Shown here piece after piece: positions 35,038 to 43,828 of a DNA stretch of 64,000 nt. The first letter of the stretch is position 1; each line of letters begins with the position of its first letter. The position numbers were made by a program, and so were the translations under genes. Source of the DNA: Cyanobium sp. Morenito 9A2 (GTDB lineage: Bacteria; Cyanobacteriota; Cyanobacteriia; PCC-6307; Cyanobiaceae). The DNA is taken from contig NZ_JAGQBJ010000005.1 in NCBI RefSeq assembly GCF_024345575.1, positions 62,001 to 126,000 on the forward strand, read 5' to 3'. The notes beneath the pieces are model-generated. The model made no database searches, was not told the DNA's origin, and saw only the letters and a list, made by a program, of their open reading frames with translations.

Positions 35038-36864
35038 ATGTGCGGCATTGCTGGCCTGTTGTCTCTCTCCACTCAGCCGTCGGCTCCCGATCTGGTGGCG
35101 GCCCTCGACCAGGCCCTCGCCCACCGTGGCCCCGATGACGCCGGTGTGTGGAGTGAGCGGGGCACCACCTTGGTGCACCGGCGCCTGGCGATCCAGGACC
35201 TCTCCCCCGCCGGCCACCAGCCGATGCCCTCGGCCTGCGGGCGCTACGTGCTGGTCTTCAACGGCGAGATCTACAACCAGCGCGAGCTGCGCCGTCAGCT
35301 GGAGCGCCTGGGCCACCGCTTCCATTCCAGCAGCGACACCGAGGTGCTGCTCGAGCTCTACGCGCGCTATGGCCTCAGCGCCCTGCAGCGCTTGCGGGGC
35401 ATGTACGCCTTCTGCCTCTGGGATCGCCAGGAACGCCGGGCCCTGCTGGCCCGCGATCCCTACGGGATCAAGCCGCTCTACCTGCACCACGGGAACGGCG
35501 GTGAGCTGCTCTTTGCCTCCGAGCTGCGCGCCCTGCTGGCCACCGGGCGGGTGCCGCGCCGCCTGGACGGACAGGGACTGGCCGACTTCCTGAACCAGGG
35601 CAGCCTCCCCCACCACCGCACCCTGGTGGAGGGGATCACGCCGTTGCCCCCCGGCCACCTGGGCCTCTGGCAGGAGGGCCGCTGGCAGCTGCAGCGCCAC
35701 TGGCAGCCCAGCTACGCCCCCGATGGAGTGCTGGAGGGCCCCGATCTGGTGTCCCACACCCGTGCGGCCCTGGGCGCCTCCGTGCGGGCCCATTTACTCA
35801 GCGATGTACCGGTGGGCCTGTTCCTCTCCGGCGGGCTCGATTCCTCCGCCGTGCTCGCCCTGGCGGAGCAGCCGCTCACCACGGTCTCGATCGGTTTCGC
35901 TGAGGCCGGCTTCGATGAATCCGGGCGCGCCGCCGCCCTCGCCCGTCAGTTCGGGGCGACACACCACAGCGTGCAGCTGCGCGTCGCCGATGCGGCCGCC
36001 ACTATCCCCGGTTTTCTGCAAGCGATCGATCAACCCAGCGTCGATGGCTTCAACACCTACGGCGTTTCCAAGCTGGCGGCGGGGCTGGGGCTCAAGGTGG
36101 TTCTCAGCGGCCTCGGGGGCGATGAGCTGTTCGGCGGCTACCCCAGCTTCCAGCGCCTGCCGCGGGCCTGGCGGCTGCACCGGCGCCTGGCGCCCCTGGC
36201 GCCCCTGGCGGCCGCTGCCCTCGGCCGCAGCCACCGCGGCGGCGCCCAACGGCTGGCCGATGGGCTGCGCCAGCCGGCCTCGATCGAGAACAGCTACCGC
36301 TCCCTGCGCGGCATCTTCTCCCCCAGCGAGGTGGGCCGCCTGCTGCGCCACTGGGGCCTTGAGCCCCCGCTGACCCACGGCCATGAGCCCCCGCAGCCGT
36401 GCGGCCCCGAGTCCTGGGTGGTGAAGGATCCCTCCCGCTTCCCCACCGCCGCGGATCAGATCGCCTGGCTGGAGAGCAGCCTCTACATGGGCCAGCAACT
36501 GCTGATCGACAGCGATGGGATGGCGATGGCCCACGCGCTGGAGCTGCGCCTGCCGCTGGTGGATGCGGAGCTGCTGCGGGCCCTGGCCGGTCAGCCCGCC
36601 GCCCAGCGCCTGGCGGCACATAAGCGCCTGCTGCGCCAGGCCGTGCCGGAGGCCGAGGCCCTGGTGGGCCGGGCTCCCAAGCAGGGCTTCGCGTTCCCGT
36701 TCCAGTGCTGGTTTGATGCCGACGGCTTTCACCCCAGCGCCTGGGGCCTGCCGCCGCTGCCCCCCACCCCCGCTGATCTCGATGTGCGCGCCTGGGCCCG
36801 CCGCTGGGGGCTGTTGGTGCTCAGCGATTGGCTGAAGCGGCACCTGGGGGTGGAGTTGGCGTGA
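35038..36864 (+). CDS. asnB: Asparagine synthase-like glutamine amidotransferase
   Basis: 608 residues. It starts MCGIAGLL, so Cys2 is the N-terminal class II glutaminase nucleophile; HRGPDD, LVFNGEIYN and SSSDTEVLL are further glutaminase landmarks. The synthase half has the PP-loop LFLSGGLDSSAVLAL near residue 265 and LSGLGGDELFGGYPSF. Family length is normal. Within a polysaccharide cluster such proteins usually amidate a uronic-acid carboxyl rather than serve amino-acid metabolism, which I infer here. It sits three bases after a GT4 gene and is followed by an overlapping FkbM gene. Confidence 0.93.
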   Translation: MCGIAGLLSLSTQPSAPDLVAALDQALAHRGPDDAGVWSERGTTLVHRRLAIQDLSPAGHQPMPSACGRYVLVFNGEIYNQRELRRQLERLGHRFHSSSDTEVLLELYARYGLSALQRLRGMYAFCLWDRQERRALLARDPYGIKPLYLHHGNGGELLFASELRALLATGRVPRRLDGQGLADFLNQGSLPHHRTLVEGITPLPPGHLGLWQEGRWQLQRHWQPSYAPDGVLEGPDLVSHTRAALGASVRAHLLSDVPVGLFLSGGLDSSAVLALAEQPLTTVSIGFAEAGFDESGRAAALARQFGATHHSVQLRVADAAATIPGFLQAIDQPSVDGFNTYGVSKLAAGLGLKVVLSGLGGDELFGGYPSFQRLPRAWRLHRRLAPLAPLAAAALGRSHRGGAQRLADGLRQPASIENSYRSLRGIFSPSEVGRLLRHWGLEPPLTHGHEPPQPCGPESWVVKDPSRFPTAADQIAWLESSLYMGQQLLIDSDGMAMAHALELRLPLVDAELLRALAGQPAAQRLAAHKRLLRQAVPEAEALVGRAPKQGFAFPFQCWFDADGFHPSAWGLPPLPPTPADLDVRAWARRWGLLVLSDWLKRHLGVELA

Positions 36865-37715
36865 GCATGCAACGGGGCCTTCCCTACATCTGGCGCCATC
36901 CGCTCAGCCGCCGCGAGCGCCTGCGGGCGACGGGTCGTTATCTGCGCTGGCAGCTTGGCGCCCGCTTGTTGCCCTGGCCTGTGGCGGTGCCCTGGGTCAA
37001 CGGCACCAGCTTGGTGATGACCCGCGGAATGACCGGCGCCACCGGTAATTACTACTGCGGACTGCATGAATGGCCCGACATGGCCTTTGTGCTGCACCTG
37101 CTCCGGCCCAGCGACACCTTCGCCGACCTGGGCGCCAATGTGGGCAGTTACACCGTCTTGGCTTCAGGAGCCGTCGGCTGCTCTTCGCTGAGCTTCGAGC
37201 CGGCCCCCGTCACCTTTGATGGGCTGCAGAGGAATCTTGCCTTCAATCACCTGCAGGATCGGGTCAACGCTTACCAGGCCGCCCTCGGCAGCCAGCAGGG
37301 CAGCCGGCGTTTCAGCCTTGATCACGGCCCGATGAATCAGGTGGTGGGCGACGACGACGCCGGTCCCACGGCCTGCGTCGTTGTGTGCTCCATTGATGCC
37401 ATTCCAAAACTGCGCCAGGCTGCGCTTTGGAAGCTGGATGTGGAAGGCCACGAACGCGAGGTGTTGCACGGAGCCCGACAGACCTTGGCCGAAGCGCCGC
37501 CCCAGGCGCTGTTGATCGAAGACCGCAGCCCGACCGTGCAGAGCGTATTGGAGGGACATGGCTACCTGGCCTGTGGCTACGACCCCTGGAACCGGGAGAT
37601 CTCGATCGATCCCCGGGCTCGCACGGGCAACCAGATCTGGATCCGAAATGTGGGCTGGGCCCGTGAGCGGGTGGCCTCGGCACCGAGCTTCCAGGTGCTG
37701 GGCCTGGCGATCTGA
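36861..37715 (+). CDS. FkbM-family methyltransferase
   Basis: About 284 residues from GTG 36861 (GTGA overlap with asnB); ATG 36867 is an alternative. FADLGANVGSYTVLAS is the SAM motif, SFEPAPVTFDGL the acidic loop, and LWKLDVEGHEREVLHGA the FkbM signature. An N-terminal basic region (SRRERLRATGRYLRW) precedes the fold. Likely O-methylates a sugar. It is the third FkbM gene of the cluster, and the sequences are divergent, so they probably have different targets. Confidence 0.88.
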   Translation: MSMQRGLPYIWRHPLSRRERLRATGRYLRWQLGARLLPWPVAVPWVNGTSLVMTRGMTGATGNYYCGLHEWPDMAFVLHLLRPSDTFADLGANVGSYTVLASGAVGCSSLSFEPAPVTFDGLQRNLAFNHLQDRVNAYQAALGSQQGSRRFSLDHGPMNQVVGDDDAGPTACVVVCSIDAIPKLRQAALWKLDVEGHEREVLHGARQTLAEAPPQALLIEDRSPTVQSVLEGHGYLACGYDPWNREISIDPRARTGNQIWIRNVGWARERVASAPSFQVLGLAI

Positions 37716-37722
37716 GGCCCGC

Positions 37723-38895
37723 TTGAACATCCTCCACCTCATCCCCTCGATCAGCCCGCTCCGCGGTGGTCCCAGCCAGGCGGTGTTGGCGATGGTGGCC
37801 GAGCTGCGCCGCCAGGGGGTGGACGCCCGCCTCCTCACCACCAACGACGACGGGCCGGGGCTGCTCTCAGACCTGCCCCTGGGGGTGTGGCACGAACACC
37901 AGGACGTTCCCGTGCTCGCTTTTCCCCGCTGGAGCCCGCCCCTGCGTCCCCTGCTCGAGTTCGCCGTGGCCCCTGGGCTCACGCGCTGGTTGCGGACCCA
38001 TCTGAGCGAATTCGATCTCCTGCACGTCCATGCGCTCTTCTCGTATCCCTGCACCAGCGGCATGGCCGCGGCGCGGGCCTTGAAGGTGCCCTACCTGCTG
38101 CGCAGCATCGGGCAGCTCAACCGCTGGAGCCTGGAGCAGAGCCCTGGCCGCAAGCGGCTGCTGCTGCGGTTGATCGAGCGCCGCAACCTGGAGGGGGCGG
38201 CGGCCTTGCACTTCACCAGTGACGCCGAGCAGCGGGAGGTGGCGGATCTGGGCCTGGCCTCGCCGTCATTCGTGTTGCCCCTAGGCGTCGAGCTGCCGGA
38301 GTTGTTGCCTCCGGAGGATCGGGGAGAGAACCAACCCACGCGCTTTCTGTTTCTCTCGCGCCTGCACCCCAAGAAGCAGGTGCCACTGCTGCTTGGGGCC
38401 TTGGCCGAGCTGCGGCTCCATCGCCCCGAGGCCGCCTGGACGTTGGAGATCGCCGGCGAGGGGGAACCCGCCTACGTGGCCGAGCTCAAGGCCCTCGCCC
38501 TTCGACTGGGCCTCGCCAAGCGTTGCGCCTGGCTTGGCTTTGTAGCTGGACCTGAAAAGCAGGCCCTGCTGCAGCGGGCCGATTGGTTCGTGCTGCCCTC
38601 GGCCTCGGAGAACTTCGGTGTCGCCGCCGCCGAGGCCCTCGCCGCCGGCACCCCGGTGATCCTCAGCACCGGGGTGGCCGTGGCCGAGGCGGTGCGGCGG
38701 GCCGGGGCGGGGTTGGTGTGCGCGGCGGAACGGCGACCACTCAAGGAGACGTTGCTCCAGGCGCTGGAGCCGCCCTCACCCGCCCAGCGCCAGGCCGCTC
38801 GGGCGCTGGCGGCGGAGCGGTTCAGCTGGCCTTCGATCACCGAGCGCCTGATCGAGCACTACCGCACCCTCGCTCCCCTTTCCGCCCGTGGCTGA
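37723..38895 (+). CDS. Family 4 glycosyltransferase
   Basis: About 390 residues from TTG 37723 (MNILHLIPSISPLRGGPSQA); no ATG gives the complete N-terminus. LRGGPSQAV is the glycine-rich loop, FDLLHVHALFSYP and RSIGQLNRWSL N-domain elements, FLFLSRLHPKKQVPLLLGAL the R/K donor site, and PSASENFGVAAAEALAAGTPVI the E-x7-E signature. Ends with an eight-base overlap with the next gene. Confidence 0.93.
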   Translation: MNILHLIPSISPLRGGPSQAVLAMVAELRRQGVDARLLTTNDDGPGLLSDLPLGVWHEHQDVPVLAFPRWSPPLRPLLEFAVAPGLTRWLRTHLSEFDLLHVHALFSYPCTSGMAAARALKVPYLLRSIGQLNRWSLEQSPGRKRLLLRLIERRNLEGAAALHFTSDAEQREVADLGLASPSFVLPLGVELPELLPPEDRGENQPTRFLFLSRLHPKKQVPLLLGALAELRLHRPEAAWTLEIAGEGEPAYVAELKALALRLGLAKRCAWLGFVAGPEKQALLQRADWFVLPSASENFGVAAAEALAAGTPVILSTGVAVAEAVRRAGAGLVCAAERRPLKETLLQALEPPSPAQRQAARALAAERFSWPSITERLIEHYRTLAPLSARG

Positions 38896-39661
38896 CCCCC
38901 TCGCTCAGCTCACCCCGCTGATCCTCACCTACAACGAGGAGCCCAACATTGCCCGCACCCTCACCGGGCTCAGCTGGGCGCAGCGGATCGTGGTGATCGA
39001 CAGCGGCAGCAGCGATCGCACCCTGGCGATCCTCGCGGCCCACCCCCAGGTGGAGGTGGTGCATCGGATGTTCGATTCGTTTGCCGCGCAGTGCAACTTC
39101 GGCCTCACCCAGATCCACACCCCCTGGGTGCTCAGCCTCGATGCCGACTACGGCCTTTCCCCTGCGCTCGTCGATGAAATCCGAGCCGCCTTGGCTGGAG
39201 TGCCTGCTGAGATGAGGGGCTTTCGGATTCCCTTTCGCTACTGCGTCGATGGGAAGCCCCTGCGGGGAACGATTCTTCCCCCGCGCCTGGCCCTCTACCG
39301 ACTTGGCTCAGGCCACTACGTCAACGACGGCCATGCCCACCGCTACGAACTTCAGGGGGCATCAGCCTCACTGAGTCACCCCATCTTCCACGACGACCGC
39401 AAACCTCTTTCCCGTTGGCTGCGATCCCAGGAGCGCTACCTCCAGCAGGAAGCCAGCAAATTGCTCAGCACCCCCCATCACCAGCTCTCCCGCGCTGATC
39501 GCCTGCGCAAGCGCCACGTGATCGCCCCCTTTGCGGTGCTGTTTCTTTGCTTGGTGCTCAAGGGGGGCCTGCTCGATGGCTCGCGCGGTTGGTTCTATGC
39601 CTTTCAGCGGATGTACGCCGAGCTTCTGCTCAGCCTGATGCTCTGGGAGGGACGAATGTGA
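38888..39661 (+). CDS. Family 2 glycosyltransferase (WaaE/KdtX-like)
   Basis: 257 residues from GTG 38888. LTPLILTYNEEPNIARTLTG, VVIDSGSSDRTLAI and VLSLDADYGLSPALV are GT2 motifs in the WaaE-like subgroup, which also has the RCNFGL-like segment (here AAQCNFGLTQI) and a C-terminal membrane-associated stretch (FAVLFLCLVLKGGLLDGSRGW). Overlaps both neighbours (8 and 4 bases). Confidence 0.92.
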   Translation: MADPLAQLTPLILTYNEEPNIARTLTGLSWAQRIVVIDSGSSDRTLAILAAHPQVEVVHRMFDSFAAQCNFGLTQIHTPWVLSLDADYGLSPALVDEIRAALAGVPAEMRGFRIPFRYCVDGKPLRGTILPPRLALYRLGSGHYVNDGHAHRYELQGASASLSHPIFHDDRKPLSRWLRSQERYLQQEASKLLSTPHHQLSRADRLRKRHVIAPFAVLFLCLVLKGGLLDGSRGWFYAFQRMYAELLLSLMLWEGRM

Positions 39662-40296
39662 GCGACTCACGTTCGGTTGGCGACTACGGATGGAGCACCC
39701 GGATCCCCACCGAGGAGGCCTTCCTGCTGGCGCCCCTGGCGCAGCTGTTGCCGTCCTCCGCAGGGCCGCATGGCCGGTTGCGGCTGCTCGATCTGGGCTG
39801 CGGCAACGGCTGGCTGAGCGGCTGGCTGGCGGCACGCGGCTTCCAGGTGGTGGGGGTGGACCCCAGCGCCTCGGGGATCACCGAGGCCAGGCGCGCCCAT
39901 CCCGAGCTGCGTTTCGAGCCCCTGGCCGCCAGCCCCCAACTGCTGCACCAGTTGGGCGAAGCACCCTTCGATCTGGTGGTGAGCCTGGAGGTGGTGGAGC
40001 ACTGCTACGCCCCGCGTGATTGGGCGGCGGCCGCCTTCAGCGCCCTGCGCCCCGGCGGCCAGCTGATCGTTTCCACGCCGTACCACGGCTACCTCAAGAA
40101 CCTGGCCCTGGCCGGCACAGGTCAGCTCGAGGCCCATTTCACAGCCTTGTGGGATGGGGGCCACATCAAGTTCTGGAGCCGCCGCAGCCTGGGCCAGCTG
40201 CTCACGGAAGCGGGCTTCGAGCAGCTGGAGTTCCGCGGCGCCGGACGGCTGCCGTGGCTGTGGAAATCGATGGTGCTGGGGGGGTGCCGGGGTTAG
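39658..40296 (+). CDS. Class I SAM-dependent methyltransferase
   Basis: 212 residues from GTG 39658 overlapping the GT2 stop (GTGA). LRLLDLGCGNGWLSGWLAARG is motif I, VVGVDPSASGI the acidic loop, FDLVVSLEVVEHCYAPRDW motif II and LRPGGQLIVSTPYHGYLKNL motif III. It resembles the UbiG/Methyltransf_23-like enzymes found in polysaccharide clusters. Last gene of the long overlapping run; a damaged antitoxin on the other strand follows. Confidence 0.9.
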   Translation: MSDSRSVGDYGWSTRIPTEEAFLLAPLAQLLPSSAGPHGRLRLLDLGCGNGWLSGWLAARGFQVVGVDPSASGITEARRAHPELRFEPLAASPQLLHQLGEAPFDLVVSLEVVEHCYAPRDWAAAAFSALRPGGQLIVSTPYHGYLKNLALAGTGQLEAHFTALWDGGHIKFWSRRSLGQLLTEAGFEQLEFRGAGRLPWLWKSMVLGGCRG

Positions 40297-40355
40297 CTGT
40301 GTGGCGGGTGGCCAAGGTGGCCCCGATGGAGAGGGTGACGGCGGCGATCACCGCA

Positions 40356-40602
40356 TCAGCTCAAGGAGGCAGGCTCAGGGCTCGAGGCCCTCGGTGGCAC
40401 GTCCAGCTCCACACCGCCGAGATCAGCGAAGTGGACACCGATGCGGCGGCCCAATCCGGCGCCGCCGCTTTCGGGTCCCTGGGATGGCTTGACAGCCTGG
40501 CGCATGCTCATGCGCGCTTCTTCTTCCATGGAGTGGCCATGGCGTGCGGCATCAGATGTGCCTTGAATTCGTCGTCAAGGTGTGGGTCGTGATTGAGGCC
40601 AT
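40356..40602 (-). pseudogene. FitA-like (RHH) antitoxin relic with frameshifts
   Basis: On the minus strand from ATG 40602 one reads MASIT, then after a one-base shift LDDEFKAHL, then after another shift GHSMEEEARMSMRQAVKPSQ and IGVHFADLGGVELDVPPRA. Together these follow the FitA antitoxin order: I-R-N-L-D-D, then GRSMEEEARxxLRxAL, then a toxin-binding tail with LGGVELxxPPR. At least two single-base indels break it, and no PIN toxin follows because the methyltransferase end lies there. An orphan relic. Confidence 0.6.
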
Positions 40603-40692
40603 CCCTTGGTCAACCGCCTCGATGATTGCATTGCCGTCAATGCAACTGGTGCGGTCGGAATGGGCCCCGTTCCGTCAGGTTGAGGCGAATCA

Positions 40693-41070
40693 TCAGCTCT
40701 CCCGCGCCCTGCGCACCGCCGCCTCCTTCTCCTCCAGCAACGCCTGCAACCACCCCAGCAGAACCTCCCGGCTGGCGGGCAACGGAAAAGGCCCCTCCTC
40801 GTAGCGGGCCTCCACGGCAAACACCTGCAAGTCGAGCAGGTCGGCCGGCAGATCGGAGCCGGCCAGATCGGCCAGTTCTGCGAGGTCATGGCTGCGGGGC
40901 GGGCGCTGATTCGCCAGCACGATCTGGGCCTTGAGCAGTTTTTCCAGAGCCTGCTGGGCCAGGAACCCCCACTCCTCCTCAGGGAACACCCCATCGAGCC
41001 CCAGCTGCAGGGCCACCAGATGGCGCTGAACGATCACCAGGAGTAGGGCCGCATCCTCAGCGGGCGGCAT
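40693..41070 (-). CDS. HEPN-domain toxin of a HEPN/MNT module
   Basis: 125 residues from ATG 41070, mostly helical: RHLVALQLGLDG, WGFLAQQALEKLLKAQIVLAN, then RPPRSHDLAELADL, which contains the R-x4-H motif of HEPN ribonucleases. The upstream extension to 41097 adds nine residues and is not needed. It overlaps the MNT gene by 14 bases. In type VII systems the MNT partner inactivates HEPN by adding AMP to it. Both halves look intact, unlike the other toxin loci in the window. Confidence 0.8.
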   Translation of the reverse strand: MPPAEDAALLLVIVQRHLVALQLGLDGVFPEEEWGFLAQQALEKLLKAQIVLANQRPPRSHDLAELADLAGSDLPADLLDLQVFAVEARYEEGPFPLPASREVLLGWLQALLEEKEAAVRRARES

Positions 41071-41464
41071 AAAGCACCTTCCCTTCCCGCGCCACATCGC
41101 CCATCACGTGCCAACGCGATTGGGCCATCCGCGCCGCATCGCCCCAGCCGGTCACCAGCAGATCAACACCCACCGGCACCGAGCCCAGCAGCGCTCGGTA
41201 GCGGCGCCAACCCGCCAACTTCTGCTGGGGCGTGAGCTGGGCGCTGCGGATGATCACCACTAGATCCAGATCCGAATCACTGCGGGACTCACCGCGGGCT
41301 CTGGAACCAAACCCCACCACGGCCTTCACCTCCGGGTCGGCGATCAACGCCAGTAACCCCAGACGCAGTCGATCCCCATCAATCCCAGGGCCCAGGTCCA
41401 GTCGCTCTGGCAAGGCAGTGGGATGCTCCCAGGGCAGTGTTGGATGGGCTGAGGTCAAGGCCAT
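41057..41464 (-). CDS. Minimal nucleotidyltransferase (MNT) antitoxin
   Basis: 135 residues with the polymerase-beta-like motif VGFGSRARGESRSDSDLDLVV (GS at 53-54, acidic pair in the SDSDLDL block), the defining GSx10DxD pattern. It is upstream of, and overlaps, the HEPN toxin gene on the same strand. Known MNT antitoxins AMPylate or otherwise modify the toxin. The N-terminal 30 residues are poorly conserved and a later start is possible. Confidence 0.85.
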   Translation of the reverse strand: MALTSAHPTLPWEHPTALPERLDLGPGIDGDRLRLGLLALIADPEVKAVVGFGSRARGESRSDSDLDLVVIIRSAQLTPQQKLAGWRRYRALLGSVPVGVDLLVTGWGDAARMAQSRWHVMGDVAREGKVLYAAR

Positions 41465-41510
41465 GGCCTCAGGCTAGATCCGCTTCGCTTGGCGCCCCAC
41501 ACACCTGCCC

Positions 41511-42083
41511 ATGCTCCAGGATCTCGCCGCCTACCGCCTGCCCCCTGATTTCACCGCGGGCGCCCCCAGGGTGGTGCAGCTGGTCTGGTTCTGCGTCGGC
41601 AGCCCCCTGCTGGCGGCCCGCTGGCTGCCGGGTTCGGCCTGGCGGGTGGGGCTGCTGCGGGCCTTCGGGGCGCGCCTGGGGCGCCAGTGCCGGATCAAGC
41701 CCGGCCTGCGGGTGAAGTACCCCTGGCGGCTGGTGGCGGGCGAGGCCTGCTGGCTGGGGGAAGCGGTGTGGATCGACAACCTGGCCCCGGTGCATCTGGG
41801 CGATCGGGTCTGTCTCTCCCAGGGGGCCTACCTCTGCACCGGCAACCACGATGTCCGCAGGCCCGGCTTTGATCTCCTCCTGGGGCCGATCGAGCTGGGC
41901 GATGACGCCTGGATCGGCGCCCGGGCCGTGCTCGCCCCCGGCACGCGGGTGGGGGCCGGCACGGTCGTGGCCCTGGCGGCGGTGGCCAGCGGCGACCTGG
42001 GGGCTGGGGTGATCTACGCCGGCCACCCGGCCCGCCCCAGCGGCCACCGCTGGGGTCCTGACCAGCCCTCCCTGAAGCCTTGA
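41511..42083 (+). CDS. wcaF: WcaF-like hexapeptide-repeat acetyltransferase
   Basis: 190 residues. WRVGLLRAFGARLGRQCRIKPGLRVKYPWRL is split here as LRAFGA and IKPGLRVKYPWRL, typical of WcaF; then imperfect hexapeptide repeats (VWIDNLAPVHLGDRVCLSQGA), the catalytic-His region YLCTGNHDVRRPGFDL, and WIGARAVLAPGTRVGAG with VIYAGHPA at the end. WcaF acetylates fucose-type sugars of colanic acid; here it is likely to acetylate a polymer precursor in the cytosol. A WcaI-like glycosyltransferase follows. Confidence 0.9.
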   Translation: MLQDLAAYRLPPDFTAGAPRVVQLVWFCVGSPLLAARWLPGSAWRVGLLRAFGARLGRQCRIKPGLRVKYPWRLVAGEACWLGEAVWIDNLAPVHLGDRVCLSQGAYLCTGNHDVRRPGFDLLLGPIELGDDAWIGARAVLAPGTRVGAGTVVALAAVASGDLGAGVIYAGHPARPSGHRWGPDQPSLKP

Positions 42084-42234
42084 CGGCAACGGTCAGCCCG
42101 TTGTCATGGATTCCTCAGGTGGGTGGCCTGGTTCCAGAGTGGTTCCGCCCCCAAAATGACTGCGGCTGCACCTGGTTGCCCTGACCGCTGACAATGACTC
42201 CTCGCCAAGGGCTCCCAGCCGGCCGCCGGTACCC

Positions 42235-43635
42235 TTGCGGGGTCTGCGCCGCCTGAGCGCCCAGCTGCGCCAACGCTGGTCCTGGCGCGCCAGCCGCAGC
42301 CGCACCGCCCGGCTCACGGTGGTGAGTCAGTTCTTTCCGCCCGATTTCGCCGCCACAGGCCAGTTGCTCGATGATCTGAGCGTGCGCCTGGCCCAGCGTG
42401 GACTGCAGGTGCAGGTGGTCACCGGGCAGCCTGCCTACGCCTTCCACCAGAAGGAGGCCCCACAGCTGGAGTTCCACTCCAACCGTTGCATCCGCCGCAC
42501 CCGCGCCTCGCGCCTGTGGCCCAGGCGCATCCGCGGCCGCGCCGTGAACGGGCTGTTGTTCTGCCTGCGCAGCAGTGCCCGGCTGCTGCGCTACGCCCGC
42601 CGCGGCGACCTGCTCCTTTACACCACTGAACCGCCCTACCTGCCGGTGGTGGGCTGGTTGCTGCATCGCCTCACCCGCACCCCCTACCTGGTGCTCCTCT
42701 ACGACCTCTACCCCGATGTGCTGGTGGAGCTCAAGGTGCTGCCCGAGCGCCATGGGCTCACCCGGGTGTGGCGGGAGCTCAACCGCTGGGTCTTTGCCGA
42801 GGCCCAGGAGCTGATCGTGTTGAGCGCGTCGATGGCAGAGCGCCTCAGGCGCTTCTGCCCGGAGGCGGCCGCCAAGGTGTCGGTGATACCCAGCTGGGCG
42901 GATCCCGAGCGCATCCAGCCCCTCGCCAAGGCCGATAACTGGTTTGCCCGCAAACATGGACTCGAACCGTTGTTCACGGTGCTCTACTCCGGCAACCAGG
43001 GCCGCTGCCACGACCTGGTCACCCTCATGGCGGCAGCCCTGCTTCTCCGCCACGACCGGCGCATCCGCTTTCTGTTCATCGGCTCCGGTCCCCAGCGGGA
43101 ACGGCTCATCGGCCTGATCAACGACTGGGGTCTGCTCAATTGCAGGTTTCTCCCCTTCCAGAGCCTGGAGGTGTTGCCCTACTCCCTCACCTGCGCCGAC
43201 CTGGCGGTGGTCAGCCTGGGCATCGGCGCCGAGGGGCTGGTGGCCCCCAGCAAGCTCTACGGGCACCTGGCGGCGGCGACCCCGATTGCCGCGATCACCC
43301 CGGAGGGCTCCGAACTGCAGCAGCTGGTGCGCTCCAGTGGCTGTGGCGCCTGGTTCGCCAATGGCGATGCCGATGGCCTGGCCCGCTGGATCCGTCATCT
43401 CGCTGACCACCCCGAGGAGGCCCAGCGCCAGGGCAAGGCGGCCCGGGGTCTGCTGCTGGCGGAGGCCTCCCCGGAGCGCATCACTGACCAGTACTGGGAG
43501 CTGATTCGCCGCCACCTGCCCTTCGAGAAGCTCGTGGCCATCGAAAACACCCGCCGTCTGGATGCGGAGCCGGAAGGCTGGGCCGATCTGCCGAGGGACA
43601 TCGGGCCCCAGGAACCGGGAGCCGTGACCTGTTAG
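42235..43635 (+). CDS. WcaI-like family 4 glycosyltransferase
   Basis: 466 residues from TTG 42235. LTVVSQFFPPDFAATGQLLDDL is the WcaI-type N-terminus, with VVTGQPAY, LLLYTTEPPYLPVVG, VLLYDLYPDVLVEL and the donor-domain LYSGNQGRCHDLVTL. The C-terminal YGHLAAATPIAAI replaces the classical E-x7-E. These enzymes are encoded beside WcaF in colanic-acid-type clusters, as here. It is the last polysaccharide gene on the plus strand in this run. Confidence 0.85.
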   Translation: MRGLRRLSAQLRQRWSWRASRSRTARLTVVSQFFPPDFAATGQLLDDLSVRLAQRGLQVQVVTGQPAYAFHQKEAPQLEFHSNRCIRRTRASRLWPRRIRGRAVNGLLFCLRSSARLLRYARRGDLLLYTTEPPYLPVVGWLLHRLTRTPYLVLLYDLYPDVLVELKVLPERHGLTRVWRELNRWVFAEAQELIVLSASMAERLRRFCPEAAAKVSVIPSWADPERIQPLAKADNWFARKHGLEPLFTVLYSGNQGRCHDLVTLMAAALLLRHDRRIRFLFIGSGPQRERLIGLINDWGLLNCRFLPFQSLEVLPYSLTCADLAVVSLGIGAEGLVAPSKLYGHLAAATPIAAITPEGSELQQLVRSSGCGAWFANGDADGLARWIRHLADHPEEAQRQGKAARGLLLAEASPERITDQYWELIRRHLPFEKLVAIENTRRLDAEPEGWADLPRDIGPQEPGAVTC

Positions 43636-43828
43636 GCCGGGGGAATGCCTGCCGAATGGGGCGTCCCACCAGGGGGCGGGGGCAGGTTTTGAAACCATCG
43701 TCCCCTGTGATCCGGTGGATCGCCAGCCCGCCACCCCAGGAGCCAGGGAGCGGTGGCGGCTCAACCCGAGCGATCAGCCCTGGGGCACGTCCTCGTTCGC
43801 TTGCTGGGGCGCAGCTCCGCCAGCTCGT

